In this document: positions 1 through 11,619 of the stretch, piece by piece
Position numbering within the stretch: the first letter of the stretch is position 1
Layout of the letters: the number at the start of each line of letters is the position of its first letter
DNA from: Mucidula mucida
Taxonomy: Eukaryota > Basidiomycota > Agaricomycetes > Agaricales > Physalacriaceae
Length of the DNA: 64,000 nucleotides
Direction: 5' to 3'
Assembly: GCA_015501055.1 (NCBI GenBank)
Contig: JADNYV010000115.1
Coordinates: 50,881 to 114,880, forward strand
The notes under the pieces: model-generated
Told to the model about the DNA's origin: nothing
What the model saw: the letters and a program-made list of their open reading frames with translations, nothing else
Database searches by the model: none
Made by a program: the position numbers and the translations under genes

Positions 1-594
1 TAGATTTCGATGAATGAGCCTTTGATGCTAAATGTCCAGGACCCGGCGCGCTCCTCCCTGAGCTGCCTGCAACGCGAAAAAAGGTTGTTCACGGCTCTCG
101 GTATAATGCCCATTCCGTTGTTAGGATCAGAGGGGTCGGCGTCAAGGTCCACGCCTGTCATGGTATGCGTTTTGCCACTACTAGTCTGACCGTACGCCAG
201 TATCGTGCAATTAAAGCCCTCTACGAATCGCGAAATAAGCGGCTGGGCGGTGGACGTGAACATAGCGTGCTGCGTAGTGGGTGGGCCATGGACCTGGTCG
301 AAGGTGAAAACCTGCTTCTTTCCTGCTGCGCCTGCAGCAGACGCGGCCGACGCTGGTCCGGCATTGGTGGGGGCTCCAGACGTGGCCTCGACGGCGAGAG
401 TGGTAGGCGAACTGGCGTGGAGAACCGACCGTTGGAAGCGAGCGGGAATATTAGTGTTATCCTGGTTTGTCGGGGGCCGTATACGGACAGCTGCAGCAAA
501 ATTCTCGTTTAATGTTCGCCAACAACGCCACGCACAGCGGCCACGTACCAACTTGCACCGAGGTCGTCGCTGAGGACGACGGCGGGGGGGCCAT
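1..594 (-). CDS. Kinesin motor protein, N-terminal part (runs off left edge)
   Basis: Microtubule-based ATPase motor. The sequence shows two exons: 549-594 begins MAPPPSSSATTSVQV, and an intron with donor GTACGT and acceptor CTGCAG (491-548) splices in phase 1 to exon 2 (490 to beyond 1). Exon 2 starts AVRIRPP, the first motor strand, and contains the P-loop AYGQTSSGKTHTMTG at about residues 105-120. It then has GIIPRAVNNLF and SFIEI before the window edge, all in one open frame. The ATG at 594 sits just before the motor domain, which is normal for N-terminal kinesins. The P-loop and GIIPRA region resemble the kinesin-4/chromokinesin group, but the class needs the rest of the protein. A broken second copy lies at 10390-11013. 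Only the N-terminal third of the motor is visible, so integrity beyond the edge is unknown. Confidence 0.88.
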
Positions 595-1106
595 CGCTGT
601 TGCTGCTTTCGACGTTCAGGTCAAACTTACAAATCAAGCCTTATCGGCATCTCCCGGTCCGGTGATGCTTGGCCCCTGTCTATCGGCTCATTTGACTACT
701 AATTCGAACATCTTCTTGGATTCCTCAACGACTCTGCTTAACCGATTTACATGGATACGTGTCGTTGTGCCCTTTCCCGCAGCCTCAATAACGACCAGTT
801 CCCCATTGCTTTGCTTTCGACCATCTGCTTCGGTCCAGCTTTCTCGATCAGAAGCTGGATTTCAATTTCGTATTCCCGCCGAACACTTCAGAAACTATGC
901 AAACAGTGCAGGAAACTGTCGCCACTTTGGCTGTCCTCTGATTCTTCCTGGGAACACACAGGTGTCATTCTGCCAGTCAGCTGAGAGAAGCATCACTCAA
1001 CACGGCGAATTGTTACAAGAACTTGCGGAGTAAGCCACCAATCACCTTACGCAAACGCTCAGATTCAGTAAACGACTTGGGGATTCTGGCTCTCACGCTA
1101 CATTTC
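595..1106. other. Upstream region of kinesin, no gene seen
   Basis: This is the promoter side of the kinesin gene, also present in copy B at about 11014-11600. There, an extra roughly 60-bp stretch near 11330-11390 is flanked by repeated ATTCAAAAAGT. Open frames here (for example on + from 467) have no recognisable domain and are partly the reverse of the kinesin exon. No second gene is supported. Confidence 0.5.
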
Positions 1107-1114
1107 TGATAAAC

Positions 1115-2135
1115 GGCCTATGGCCCATGTCTGTACAGACCGCCGAGTTTTCAAGTTTTTCAAGTTGGGAGAAGAGAGAGAAAGAGAGAAAAGAGAGAAA
1201 AGAGAGAGGGTTATACATGTACCATAGCATTCAGTGACAGGAGCTTTTGCCGTGAAAATGACCGGGGAGTGCGATATGAATAAAGTCAATCTCGGATTCA
1301 AGTCGGGCTCAAGCCCTCATTTGGCTTTCAAGGCCTTAGTCCTTTCGGAGATACACCTCAATTTGGACTAAGGCCTCAGCCAATCGAATTCAAGTTCCAA
1401 ATCACGCGATCCGGCTCGAAAGCGCCGGATCTTTGCGCGTCGTCAAACAGAACGAGTCGCCATCTGCTGCCTGAGGCTGCTTCGACTTCAGCAGCTCCGA
1501 TGAATTGCCTACCGTATATGTACCATAGATTTTTTTCTGTGACCAAATAGTCTTTACAAAGAAATTTGACGGCCTTGTTGATGGCGCCGCAGTGTATTTA
1601 GCTCAGAGATTTCAGGTGCACTTCAGCGCAGCTGTAGAGAGTTCATAAGAATGATGTTGAGGACCAACAGTGCATTGCTTGGCTCCAGAGAGTCTGAGTA
1701 CTTGTCTCTCTGACTCTCCTCTGGCTTATTTTAGAGGCTGTCATCAGTCAGGAGCCATTTGCCACAAGAAATGTGATTGACTTGCTCATTCTGAGTACTT
1801 TACACTACGCTTCACGTCCCGAGTGATTTTCCGCGCCGCAGGCGCGTTCTTCAGCGCTCGCAAAGTCATCAAAGGTTGTTCCTTACTGCACGTGTTGGTC
1901 GGTGCACCCAGAGCTCAAAGCGCCTCTGATGTGCTCACACACCATAGCCATTTTGACGGCATTGTATCACGCCCGCGCGCTTGGCGCTCACATCCAACTT
2001 GCGCCTCGAACGCGCACTTGCACGCGCAGTGGTATGACCAAGCCCCATGACGTGGCCGTTGATTCGGCACATATGCCGGCCGTTGGCCTATGTCCATATG
2101 TAGACTAAGGCCTGTACAGACATGGATCATGGGCC
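1115..2135. mobile_element. hAT-like non-autonomous DNA element, 1,021 bp
   Basis: The element is flanked by a perfect 8-bp direct repeat TGATAAAC (1107-1114 and 2136-2143), and the paralogous copy B has a single uninterrupted TGATAAAC at this point (about 11600-11607). The ends are imperfect inverted repeats: GGCCTATGGCCCATGTCTGT on the left, and on the right the reverse complement begins GGCCCATGATCCATGTCTGT. A longer palindromic motif around GGCCTTAGTC occurs internally near 1340-1375. An 8-bp target duplication is characteristic of the hAT superfamily. No transposase frame is visible, so it would need enzyme in trans. The empty paralogous site makes insertion, rather than deletion from copy B, the direct reading. 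Confidence 0.82.
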
Positions 2136-2143
2136 TGATAAAC

Positions 2144-3460
2144 AACTTTTCAAACCAGGATGCTGTACGACGTCATGAATTGTTCGCCTGAGCTGCGCCG
2201 CCTGAGCGCGCCTTACAGAAAGATGTACCCTTGTTATGTCTTTCCCTCACAACATAGAATGGTGATGCAATCCGTCAAGGCACTCTGAGGACCGGCCTTG
2301 CACTTGTCATATCAACATGGTGTGTAGATACACCGCATCGGCAGTATCGGAAGCACATCTTACGGCTCTGTGCAAACAGCCGACTCGTGAACTCAGTGGG
2401 CCCTCACTTCTGTCCCCTTGGTAACCGATGCAATCGGCATGACCGAGGCTTGGTGCGCCACACTTCCTCAGACATTTATCTAATGCTGACACCCACGATC
2501 ACGGAGAACGAGGAGATAGGACATGCAATGCAAACAATGAATCTTGTCCCTGAAATGTCATCAGAGTCACACTAAAGTGGGCGACTCTGCTCTGTGCATC
2601 TTGCCATCCACAGGCTCTTTGATTCTACCGGAATCGGAGGTGACGCTTGACTCGATGATGACACCAGAGAGAACCCCGTGCGGGAATGTCATCTACAACT
2701 TCTATCATTGAGCAGCATAAGGTAGACTACTTGCCGTCAAGCGCGCAACTTATGCTTGGGAGCTCCCTGCGATACAATTCTGAGCTCAACATACGAAGTC
2801 GGAAGTAGAACACAGTCGACGGAGAACCGATTACAAAACACACATGCTAGTACACGGTGAGGACATGGCTCTCTCCAGTTGCAGAAAGAACAAGAAAGAC
2901 GGACTCGGAGATGGCTATTAGAGGGTCTCGCAACGTGCGGTCATGCCACAACATCTAACTACTTACTACTAAAACTCTAAATCAAGACATACCGAGAGAA
3001 CAAAACTTATGACTGTATAATTAACTGTAGGGAGGATGAGAAAGGTATTACTTGAACGGACAGTAGGGAAGATGAGAAAGACATTGCTCAAACTGCGGAA
3101 GGGAGTGTTAACTGGTCCTCGTTGCTCGATCATCATTTCATTCGCAGCTTCAGACGAACTCGTCGAAGAAGTGGATACAGCCACCAACACCCTGCCCTCA
3201 TGTTCAGAAAACATCCTTAGTGAATCATATTTGTAGTACGTGCGACAACAGTTACGCCGCTAGATATACCGTAAAAACTCGCGTGTGCGTTGGAGTCGCG
3301 CCACAGCCAAGAACCTCTTGCTGTTCTATCAAGTTCTGCAAGTATGCTAGCATCGATGCCGGCCGGACAGATGAGAGTAACGAGAGATTTCATACTAGCA
3401 TGCTATAGCTACACACAAGAATCTACAAACACCATTTTGACGCTTGGTGGTTTTCGGGCT
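2144..3460. other. Intergenic sequence between kinesin and reductase, copy A
   Basis: There are about 1.3 kb between the hAT-like insertion and the 3' end of the reductase relic. Small open frames of 60-90 codons occur on both strands, but none has a recognisable domain, signal peptide or intron structure. The sequence is nearly identical to 12188-13492. A short imperfect doubling, built on GGGAGGATGAGAAAG and GGGAAGATGAGAAAG, lies near 3031-3085. Confidence 0.45.
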
Positions 3461-4023
3461 TCAAGGTTTGATAGGTGGAGCCAAAGGTTGCTTTGCCATC
3501 CGCGCTGTCGACGCAAGGAAACGGTTATACTCCGTGCCATCGCCCTTGAGAATGATTAGTTCTGCGCCTGCTGGGAGTAAGCCAAACATACAATCATGGT
3601 AGATGGGAATCCAGGATCAAATGGGTTGATGCTATCAAGGTACTTGATCTGCTCTGCGGATAGAGAAATATCCAACGCCTCTATGTTGTCCTTGAGATGC
3701 TCGATCTTGCGTCCTCCAATAATGGGAAACACGTTCGTGGTTTTCTGCATAACATACGCGATAGCGACTATCGCAAAAACGTCAGTAAAGTGCTCGAACT
3801 CGGAGACCAGAACAGAAACTCTTACCAGACGTCAAATTCCTAACGCCCACTTCCCCAGCGACCTTCTCCAATGCCCTGGACATCTTCACTTCTTCTTCGG
3901 TGCGCTCCGCTGACCTACTTCCTCCGTCGCCAGTCGCTTTGCGCTTCTGATCCTCCAATACACTCCATGGCGCGGGTACGGGCCATCGGGATAATCTTGC
4001 GCTTGAACAAGATGTTCCACGTC
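3461..4023 (-). pseudogene. Aldo/keto reductase, 3' fragment (copy A relic)
   Basis: This matches the last three exons of the complete gene at 13493-14842. The final two exons (3461-3544 and 3592-3767) and the 3' part of the preceding exon (from 3826) are essentially unchanged, including [19 protein letters not shown]. Beyond about 3955 several deletions appear within 70 bp: the stretches encoding the [13 protein letters not shown] region and the [13 protein letters not shown] region are cut down. Similarity then stops near 4023. The N-terminal two thirds, with the catalytic residues, are missing. This is the expected truncated edge of a tandem duplication. Confidence 0.85.
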
Positions 4024-5595
4024 TCGTGATCCCTTATTTCCTATTCAGGTGCTGTTTGTACCCAATCTCTGCGGCTTGGCTGCCATTTCTGCGGCCTGTG
4101 CTGCCGTTGAAATTGGTACGTAGGAGACAAAATACACTTTCACGAAAAAACAAGACAAGTCCAACTCGGATTTTGCAATTTTGACAATAGTCTCCCCTCC
4201 CGAAGGTATCAGAAAATGAATTTAAAAGGGTGAGGTTACAAAATGCTACTACGGAGGTGCGTGACCCGTTATACATCGTGTGGCGTACAAAAAAAAAGAA
4301 ATCGGTGCCGGTACAACCGTGCGGTAGCTGGGGTCGCGACATTCATTCAAGCACGCTCAGACCACCAGGAGGCCGCACGGTCCACAAGGGCGGTCGTCAT
4401 CACCGTGTACCGGACAAGAGGCGTAGCAGAAGACACTGACCTGGGGCATTCGCTCGTGTCCGAGCTCTCTTTATACTCCCCAGCGGTGGCGGTGCTGTCG
4501 TTTGTTTGTTGATTGCTTTACGACACCGGCGCTTGTTAGAGTTTGAGTGCTGTGGCATCATTTCAAACGCGAGCCGAGAATGCTTGCCCTCGTAAATCCT
4601 TGCAATCGCACTGAGAAGACAATCCGAATGAATGTAAGAACGGCCGAAACACAAGCCTAGAACGAGCTGCAAGACACTGAGAAAGTTGACGGAATACAAA
4701 GCTTGAAGGACGGCTCCGTGGACCTTGGACTATCACCATCTCACGGCTTGGACCATCCCACCGCAAACTGATGCTTCTTACAGGCTGTCGAGAGAGTCGT
4801 CGAGCAGGATGCGTTGAGTGCTGACCTTGCATTAGTTTCGATTGTGTGGTGTCGCTCGCCGCGTTCGTCTTTTTTGCTTGCGTTCTGAGGAGCTTTACAT
4901 GACGACTTACCTATTATTCAGTGCGTCTCAAACCGGCGCTATAGGTCCCATTCGGATACGAGGCGGATCTGGGTCTAAAGCAGGTCGAGTCATCGGTGAA
5001 AGGGTATGTTACCTTCTGCTTTGTCGACTAAAGTTGATTTTTCGAGTTAGAAAAGCGACCTCGCATTCGTGGAAAGAACAGCGCGCGCGAGTCGAAATGA
5101 ACAAGGTACATCTAGTTCTACCACACCCTCGAAGACGAGACCATGGAAGTAGAGCGGCTCGCCGCAGGGCAAAAAGTTCAGGTGAATCCGGTCTCTATCC
5201 TCGCATCCTTCTCAATTCGTCCAGAACTGCATTTGGCGGAGCTCGTCCATCGCATGGCAATTCTGGAGGTTTGGGCAGCAAGAGATCGCCCGCCGCGGGG
5301 CTTGAAGTTCGTACCTTGCCCTCCGTTGTCAGAAGAATTGGGGGCTACGACACATCTACCGAATGACGGAACTCAGGCTGTGGTTGGTTCGTGCTATTTT
5401 GACTTCCGTACCGTTCCAGTCTAACAACTTCTAGGTCAGCTTTATTGTCGAGAAGGTAATTTCACCTTCATCCCGAATCTCAATCGTTCGAGTACCAGTT
5501 ACGGCTGTTCAAGAAACGGGGTCGTGACCCGCGTTGAACACGTCAAGGCAACGCGACCCCATTCGGACTGGAAGAATCGGGACAAATGAATGGCG

Positions 5596-5641
5596 GTACG
5601 TTACCATTCATTAGGCCCACTTCGAAAACTGAACATTCCAG
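5596..5641 (+). repeat. Intron-like repeat, unit 1
   Basis: A 46-nt stretch starting GTACGTTACC and ending AACATTCCAG, with canonical GT and AG ends. It is clearly related to units at 5961-6003 and 6369-6417: all share GTACGT(T/C)ACC at the start and a TTC(G)AAA...AACATNCC core before the AG. Confidence 0.55.
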
Positions 5642-5960
5642 GCAGGACACCTCAGCAAGTATGGCGCAGAATGCCCCGGTAGAAGCGCGAGTAGCAAGGG
5701 TCCCGACTGCACATTTTCACCTTTGCGCCACATAAACTCGATCCCAACTAGGACGAACATCAGGCAATAGGATGCCCTCAAGAGCGAAACGACAAAGTAG
5801 TCCACCTAGGAAAAGGTTAGCCGTCAATTTCTCTCCCTCCCATTTCAGCGCTAAGCACTCCGCAGAAATGGCACCCACCAAATTCGCCCCATTTCGACGA
5901 CAATTCCGATCTGGATCTGAAAGGCTTAGTTACGAAGACCGCGGCTTTGAATGGGATATG

Positions 5961-6003
5961 GTACGTCACCTTTTGAAACGTCTTCGAAAGTTCAACATGC
6001 CAG
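5961..6003 (+). repeat. Intron-like repeat, unit 2
   Basis: A 43-nt stretch starting GTACGTCACC and ending TTCAACATGCCAG. It lies 365 bp after unit 1 and matches it at both ends and in the TTCGAAA core. The open stretch before it would end GFEWDM. Confidence 0.55.
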
Positions 6004-6368
6004 ATAGGGAAATTTGGAGGACAGGGCCTCAAGACCAGCGAGAGGGTGAGGCGATTATCTTCGGCATCGCCTGACGTCTTCCTCACGGTGCATCCGCCGC
6101 CGCCGAGTCCAATCCAACTTCGTCTCGGAACCTCACCGCGACTTCAACCGGGAACGCAGCATCAGCGACAGAGATGCGACATATGGTACATCCATCGTAG
6201 ATCGATTCGCCGCATCGACAACACCTAGACCCACGACCAATTCCAGCCAGAGATGACGCCACACTTCCGAGAACAACGAACCAATCCTCCCCATGGGGAC
6301 TTCACGACGATGCAGATCTGCGCGTCTTTGACGTTAATCACGAATAGAACTTCCGAGTAAGCAACAAG

Positions 6369-6417
6369 GTACGTTACCTTCTTTTGGTCATGTTCAGAAG
6401 TTGAACATGCCCTTTAG
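6369..6417 (+). repeat. Intron-like repeat, unit 3
   Basis: A 49-nt stretch starting GTACGTTACC and ending TTGAACATGCCCTTTAG. It lies 408 bp after unit 2. A weaker donor-like relative (GTACGTACC) follows at 6782, 413 bp further on. Confidence 0.55.
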
Positions 6418-8814
6418 GGAACTGTGCGCGAATGAGCCTCGCGATTCATGACGGCGCCAGTACCACTGCGCAAGAGTGTCTCCTGACGACCTCGAATGTC
6501 CCGGCTCATCGCTCTTCAAAGTCCATCGAGCACCCTGTGCGGCAGCTTCGTTGGAAGCGAGGAGTATCAGATCCAGATCTGGCTCGTTTCCATGAGTCGG
6601 TGAAATGCGAGAAATACAACGTACGTACCGACATTATCTTGATCCTCATCTTTTGTATTGACAAAGGATCAGTGCACCTCCGGAGTCGTCTCCAAACGCG
6701 AGGGACCTACGCCCGCCTTCTAGAACAAAGTCAGAGCCTTGAAACGCGCGCTTTTCGGCGGCGTAATCGTTAATTTAGCAGGTACGTACCTCGGTAACCT
6801 TTCAGCGACTTGTAGTGACCACAACATGCAGCGTATTCTGGATACGGTGTTGACACGGTCGGCGGTTAGGTTAATTTCAAGGGTTGCTTTGTAATTAGAC
6901 AGGCGTAGTTTTTTCGCGCCGTACTTACACACAAAGGATGCGATTGAATAGCATTCCAACGTAATCTATACTGGTCGGCCTTGTCAGACCAATGAACACG
7001 AAAGGAGCATAGTGAACATACCTGAAAGCGGGACCAAACGAGGGTGCAGCAGGCACTCCCAACATTCTAACACTCGCGGCCTACACGACACGACCGCCTA
7101 AAAACAAGTAACACGTACCTGAAGCATCATGCTCAATGTTAATAAAGTTGAGACGCAGTGACAGCAAGAGTTGCACTCACCGGAACACGCGGTGACTCCC
7201 TTACGCGTCATTTATCATTTGTCGGACGTCGCCTCACTAAGTACGAGAAACCTAATTCGCGATGAGTCGAATGTTCCAATGAAAGTTTGATGAGTGCCGC
7301 TTGCATTAGAATTGACAACGTTATGTCAGGGCGCCATGACTCCCAAATAGTCCGCGGTATGCACACAGAGTTCAGACATCGCCGTTGTCGTCGCAGATGC
7401 TCGGAGTCGTGAGCAGATCGTCGTGGTAAGAGGCCAAGTCCTATATCGGGCAACGGCGAATGATCGAGCGCACTTGAACTTGCACTCTCACCACGCCGCC
7501 CTATATTCTGGCGTTCAATAAATTCTGATCTTCGCTCCACCTACGCGCGCCTGACCTGGCTCGGGATCCATCCCTCAAGAGTCTCAGCATCAATCCCGAC
7601 GGCCCGAGGGACGGGAGAACGCGTCAAACGCGTCTTATTCCACCTTTCACCGTTCCGTTGCCCTCAGTTTCGACTTTGACTATCTATGACGACCACTACG
7701 GGTGCCTCTTGAAGGCAATCTTATCGTGTCGGGACCGATATCCTGGGAACTCGGACTGGGGCGCTGACGCGGCCTAGCATCCTTGCCTCCAACCCTCATC
7801 TCGTTTTGCTCGGACGTTATCTTCCCGGGGATCTCTTCGGCGGCGTTATTTTCTCACCTGTGTGCCCCTCTCGGCTTAACTTACTCGGAGCATAAGACTC
7901 TCAGAAGAGGTCAAGCCCTGGAATTCAACTCCTGGCCTGAACGCGAATGGGATTTCCATTCAACGAATCAGGGACGTACCCCGTTTTGATTCTCGGCAAT
8001 TCTGACGGTCTGATATAGGCTTTATTCGCGACCGCATGGATCCGCGCTAGACTTCGCGGTCTGGTGATTTTAACGCCATTTTCAAGTTCGCGCCGTGGAA
8101 CCCTCCTTGGCTCAATTATGATTTCTTCGTTTACGTGGCGGCGTTACCATGGCCCATAACGCGGATACGACACTGACGTGGCCTCGAGAACGCTTTAAAT
8201 GGGGCGCCTTCCTGCGACCAAGAGATTTCGATTCCATCTGGTCGGATTTCCAGGTGTGTTTGACTTGTAATCTCTTCCCGGCGTCGACGAGTTGATACTT
8301 TTCTCCAGAGGATCCAACATTCTTCAATTAGCCGCCGCTCTTTACGCTTTGAATACAACGACATTCGAAACACCAACTTACGTGTGGCGCGAATTCCAAC
8401 ATTCCGCAAATTCGGTTGACAAAGCCAAACCGATGGCCTGGTGACGGCAACGTAATGGCTCTCGACTTCCAACTGAATGGACTCCGTCAGATCTGGATCT
8501 CGCCCGAGATATTCTGGATATAACGTTGGACCAGCGAGGTCATCTCTAGTTCATTCTTCCTTTCCCCCCACTATCACTTGCCTCCCTCACCCACGACGAG
8601 GATGATATCAACGCCTTCGGCGGTGTAATCGACGTCGTAGTGGCGCCCTCGTCGGGATCGCGAGCTCATCTTCATCGGGTAGGTGTCTTCACGCCGTCAT
8701 GTTTGAACTTGTGCTAATCGTTTGGCGCGTTGATTAGGACGGCGGGACTGGACTGTTTAAGGGCGCTCTCTGCCGACGATATTACGGAACGACGTTGCCA
8801 ACATGTACGACTCG

Positions 8815-9420
8815 GCAACTTGGACTCGGGGCGGGGCTTGTCAGCGACGACTGCATAAGTCACGGTATGTTGAACTTGAGCCATGTTGGGTAATCTACAG
8901 ACTGACCTTTGTTCAGACCTCCCTTCAGGCCTCCTTCAAGACTTTTCAATGTTATTGGTTCGTCTTCCCTTCACTGGCATTCGTCTCCTTATAGACGTTC
9001 TCTCAGATGGGACCGCCTCGACGACGTCGACACTCAACGACTTGACTTGTTACATCTCGAAGGTATGTTGATCTTTTCGTTCAATCGGCGTCGAGTAACC
9101 TTCTCTTTAGATTCATCAAGACATCAACCTTTTCAAAGCTGACCTCGCCGACCGTGGTCGCTATAGGATTGTGTTGTTTCCCAGGACGACCTCCCTCACA
9201 TGTTGAACTTTTGACTCGGGACGACACCAGGTCACGGTATGTTGGCTTTTCCTTCAACCATAATCGTTTATCTACTGACTTGCCTTTCTCATCAAGGCTC
9301 CTTCAAGACTTGTCAATACTATTGGTTAGTTGTGCCTTCACTGGCATCGGTGTCTGTATTGACGTTCGTCTAGGTCGCTCACGTTGACCGAAACTTTACC
9401 AGGTTCTGATGGTCGTCGGC
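8815..9420 (+). repeat. Two tandem diverged modules, about 372 bp apart
   Basis: Two related segments start with CACGGTATGTTG (GTATG at 8865 and 9237). Each continues with an acceptor, a short stretch encoding LLQDFSMLL or LLQDLSILL, and then a second GT...AG interval containing CTTCACTGGCAT. The similarity of both the intron-like and the exon-like parts indicates duplication of a complete module rather than chance splice words. Confidence 0.5.
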
Positions 9421-10389
9421 GTGCTCACCACTTAGCACTGTAGCTCGGCGCTCTTCCTCTTGGCATCGCTGGCTGACTGGTTTTCCATTTCGACCGTCCG
9501 CGCTGTCTCGCTTCGACGCCGAGGATGGTTGATATTCGTCATCTGGAGTAAGTCTCTTTCTTGTCATGGCGCGCTATTTCATTGACAACGTTGTTTGCAG
9601 CTTCTTTCGTCGATTCAGCAAACGTTGAAGCGAGGCATGGAAAGTAAGCGAGTCTTGTTTTTGTACAATCTCTGAATCTGCTTTCTGACGGTAAGATTTG
9701 CAGCGCTGTTATCGTCCCGTTCGATGGAGACAAATCGGTACACGGCTGATTTGATGTTTTGTGGTTTTCTCGACGACGAATCGGCTTAGGCGCGTCAAGA
9801 TAGCGGGATCATTGCAAGGTAACTCCATTACTTGTTGCTTTACTATCGGTCACTCACGCGAATTCAAGAGAAGTATTATTTGGCCATAGACTGTTCTTGT
9901 TCGGACGGGTTCTACGCGACGCGCCTTGTCACCGCGCATCCTTGAAACGGATCTAGTAAAGGTAACTCACGGTTTGTTACCTCGAGATATAGGGAACTAA
10001 CGCTTTTACACAGAAATGAAGGAAACCAGTTTATTGATGTAAATAGAACAAACGGTACGCTACACTTTACAACATGTATATGCGACGATATGCTAACGAG
10101 TCCGCCAAACAGGTGTAGGTGTAGAGTAGATAAATGAAGAGAAGTATTGTAGACGTAGTGGGGGTAGTCGAGCGGCGATGCGAGGTGACTGAGGGTAAAG
10201 TCATCGGGCTTCGTGGGCGGGCGGCGATCGCGAGTTGACCGCCGTACGCGTAAGAGCGCCCCGCGAGTGTATGACCCGGGGCGAGAGTGCACGTACCTTT
10301 GGGCGTCCGCTCTCTAAGAATAGGTCGTAGCCCTCGTCTCCTCCATCGGACAACGCGTCGACCACCGGAGCGGGAACCAAAGAACGCGA

Positions 10390-11013
10390 CAGGCGTACCT
10401 CACGATCTGACCATCCTTGTCCTCGCGTCAACCTCCGCCCGACTCGTCCATACTCAACAAGTCAATAAGGTCCTCGTTGTATGAATGAGCCTTTGATGCT
10501 GACCCGGCGCGCTCGCCTGCAACGCGAAAAAAGATTGTTCACGGATCAGAGGGGTCGGCGTCAAGGTCCACGCCTGTCATGGTATGCGTTTTGCCACTAC
10601 TAGTCTGACCGTACGCCAGTATCGTGCAATTAAAGCCCTCTACGAATCGCGAAATAAGCGGCTGGGCGGTGGACGTGAACATGGCGTGTTGCGTAGTGGG
10701 GGGCCCATGGACCTGGTCGAAGGTGAAAACCTGCTTCTTTCCTGCTGCGCCTGCAGCAGACGCGGCCGACGCTGGTCCGGCATTTGTGGGGGCTCCAGAC
10801 GTGGCCTCGACGGCGAGAGTGGTAGGCGAACTGGCGTGGAGAACCGACCGTTGGAAGCGAGCGGGAATATTAGTGTTATCCTGGTTTGTCGGGGGCCGTA
10901 TACGGACAGCTGCAGCAAATTTCTCGTTTAGTGTTCGCCAACAACGCCACGCACAGCGGCCACGTACCAACTTGCACCGAGGTCGTCGCTGAGGACGACG
11001 GCGGGGGGGCCAT
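10390..11013 (-). pseudogene. Kinesin N-terminal fragment, disrupted (copy B)
   Basis: This is the duplicate of the kinesin at 1-594. It keeps the ATG at 11013, exon 1 (10968-11013), the intron and exon 2 from 10909 with the P-loop AYGQTSSGKTHTMTG. Near 10545 a 31-nt deletion, relative to copy A, removes the GIIPRA region and brings in a TGA stop. Further deletions remove parts of the LREERAGSWTF stretch. Beyond them the words YNEDLIDLL and REDKDGQIV, typical of later motor segments, can still be read. The gene cannot encode a motor, although a short P-loop-containing frame remains. Confidence 0.85.
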
Positions 11014-11619
11014 CGCTGTTGCTGCTTTCGACGTTCAGGTCAAACTTACAAATCAAGCCTTATCGGCATCTCCCGGTCCGGTGATGCTTGGCCCCTGTCT
11101 ATCGGCTCATTTGACTACTAATTCGAACATCCTTCTTCTTGGATTCCTCTACGACTCTGCTTGACCGATTTACATGGATACGAGGCGTTGCACCCTTTCC
11201 TCCAGCCTCAATAACAACCAATTCCCCATTGCTTTGCTTTCGACCATCTGCTTCGGCCCATCTTTTTAGATCAGAAGCTGGATTTCAATTTCGTATTCCC
11301 GCCGAACACATTCCAGGACTATTCAAAAAGTAAACACCGAGTACCGCGAGGTGTAGAGTATGCTTGCTTACAGGAGACTATTCAAAAAGTGTAGGAAACT
11401 GTCGCCACTTCGGCTGTGTCCTCTGATTCTTCCTGGGAATATACAGATGTCATTCTACCAGTCAGCTGAGAGAAGCAACACCCAACACGGCGAATTGTTA
11501 CAAGAACTTACGGAGTAATCCACCAATGACCTCACGCAAACGTTCAAAATCAGTTAAAGACGACATACATTGGGTGTTCTTGCTCTCACGCTACATTTTT
11601 GATAAACAACTTTTCAAAC

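Larger units (their letters stand above)
1..4023. repeat. Segmental duplication, copy A
   Basis: This segment reappears in direct orientation at about 10390-13985. The kinesin 5' region and its upstream sequence (about 165-1106) match 10584-11600 with few changes. The stretch 2155-3955 matches 12188-13987 almost base for base; I see only a handful of substitutions, such as the GAG/AAG change near 2511. The right edge lies in a truncated aldo/keto reductase gene and fades out near 4020. The only large difference is the hAT-like insertion at 1115-2135. Confidence 0.92.
4024..10389. other. Gene-poor 6.4-kb block with repeated exon/intron-like modules
   Basis: This block lies between the truncated reductase and the truncated kinesin and has no counterpart elsewhere in the window. 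No open frame here shows a recognisable domain. It carries many donor-like words of the type GTACGTNACC or GTATGTTG, often followed 40-50 nt later by a good acceptor. Examples start at 5596, 5961, 6369, 6782, 8865, 9063 and 9237. Between them are short open stretches of 30-70 nt that would be micro-exons. Either a fast-evolving multi-exon gene or a decayed tandem array could look like this. I cannot assemble a convincing protein, and no function is proposed. Confidence 0.5.

Noticed and set aside
165..573. Open frames on the + strand across the kinesin exons (also 10584-10992)
   Set aside because: They are the reverse of the kinesin motor exon. The minus frame has the P-loop and normal introns, whereas the + frames have no recognisable content.
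1823..2145. Small frames near 1.8-2.1 kb as genes
   Set aside because: They lie inside or across the border of the hAT-like insertion and have no transposase features.
10539..10970. Functional short kinesin-like protein from copy B
   Set aside because: The frame ends soon after the P-loop because of a 31-nt deletion and lacks the switch regions and microtubule-binding parts, so it is a pseudogene.
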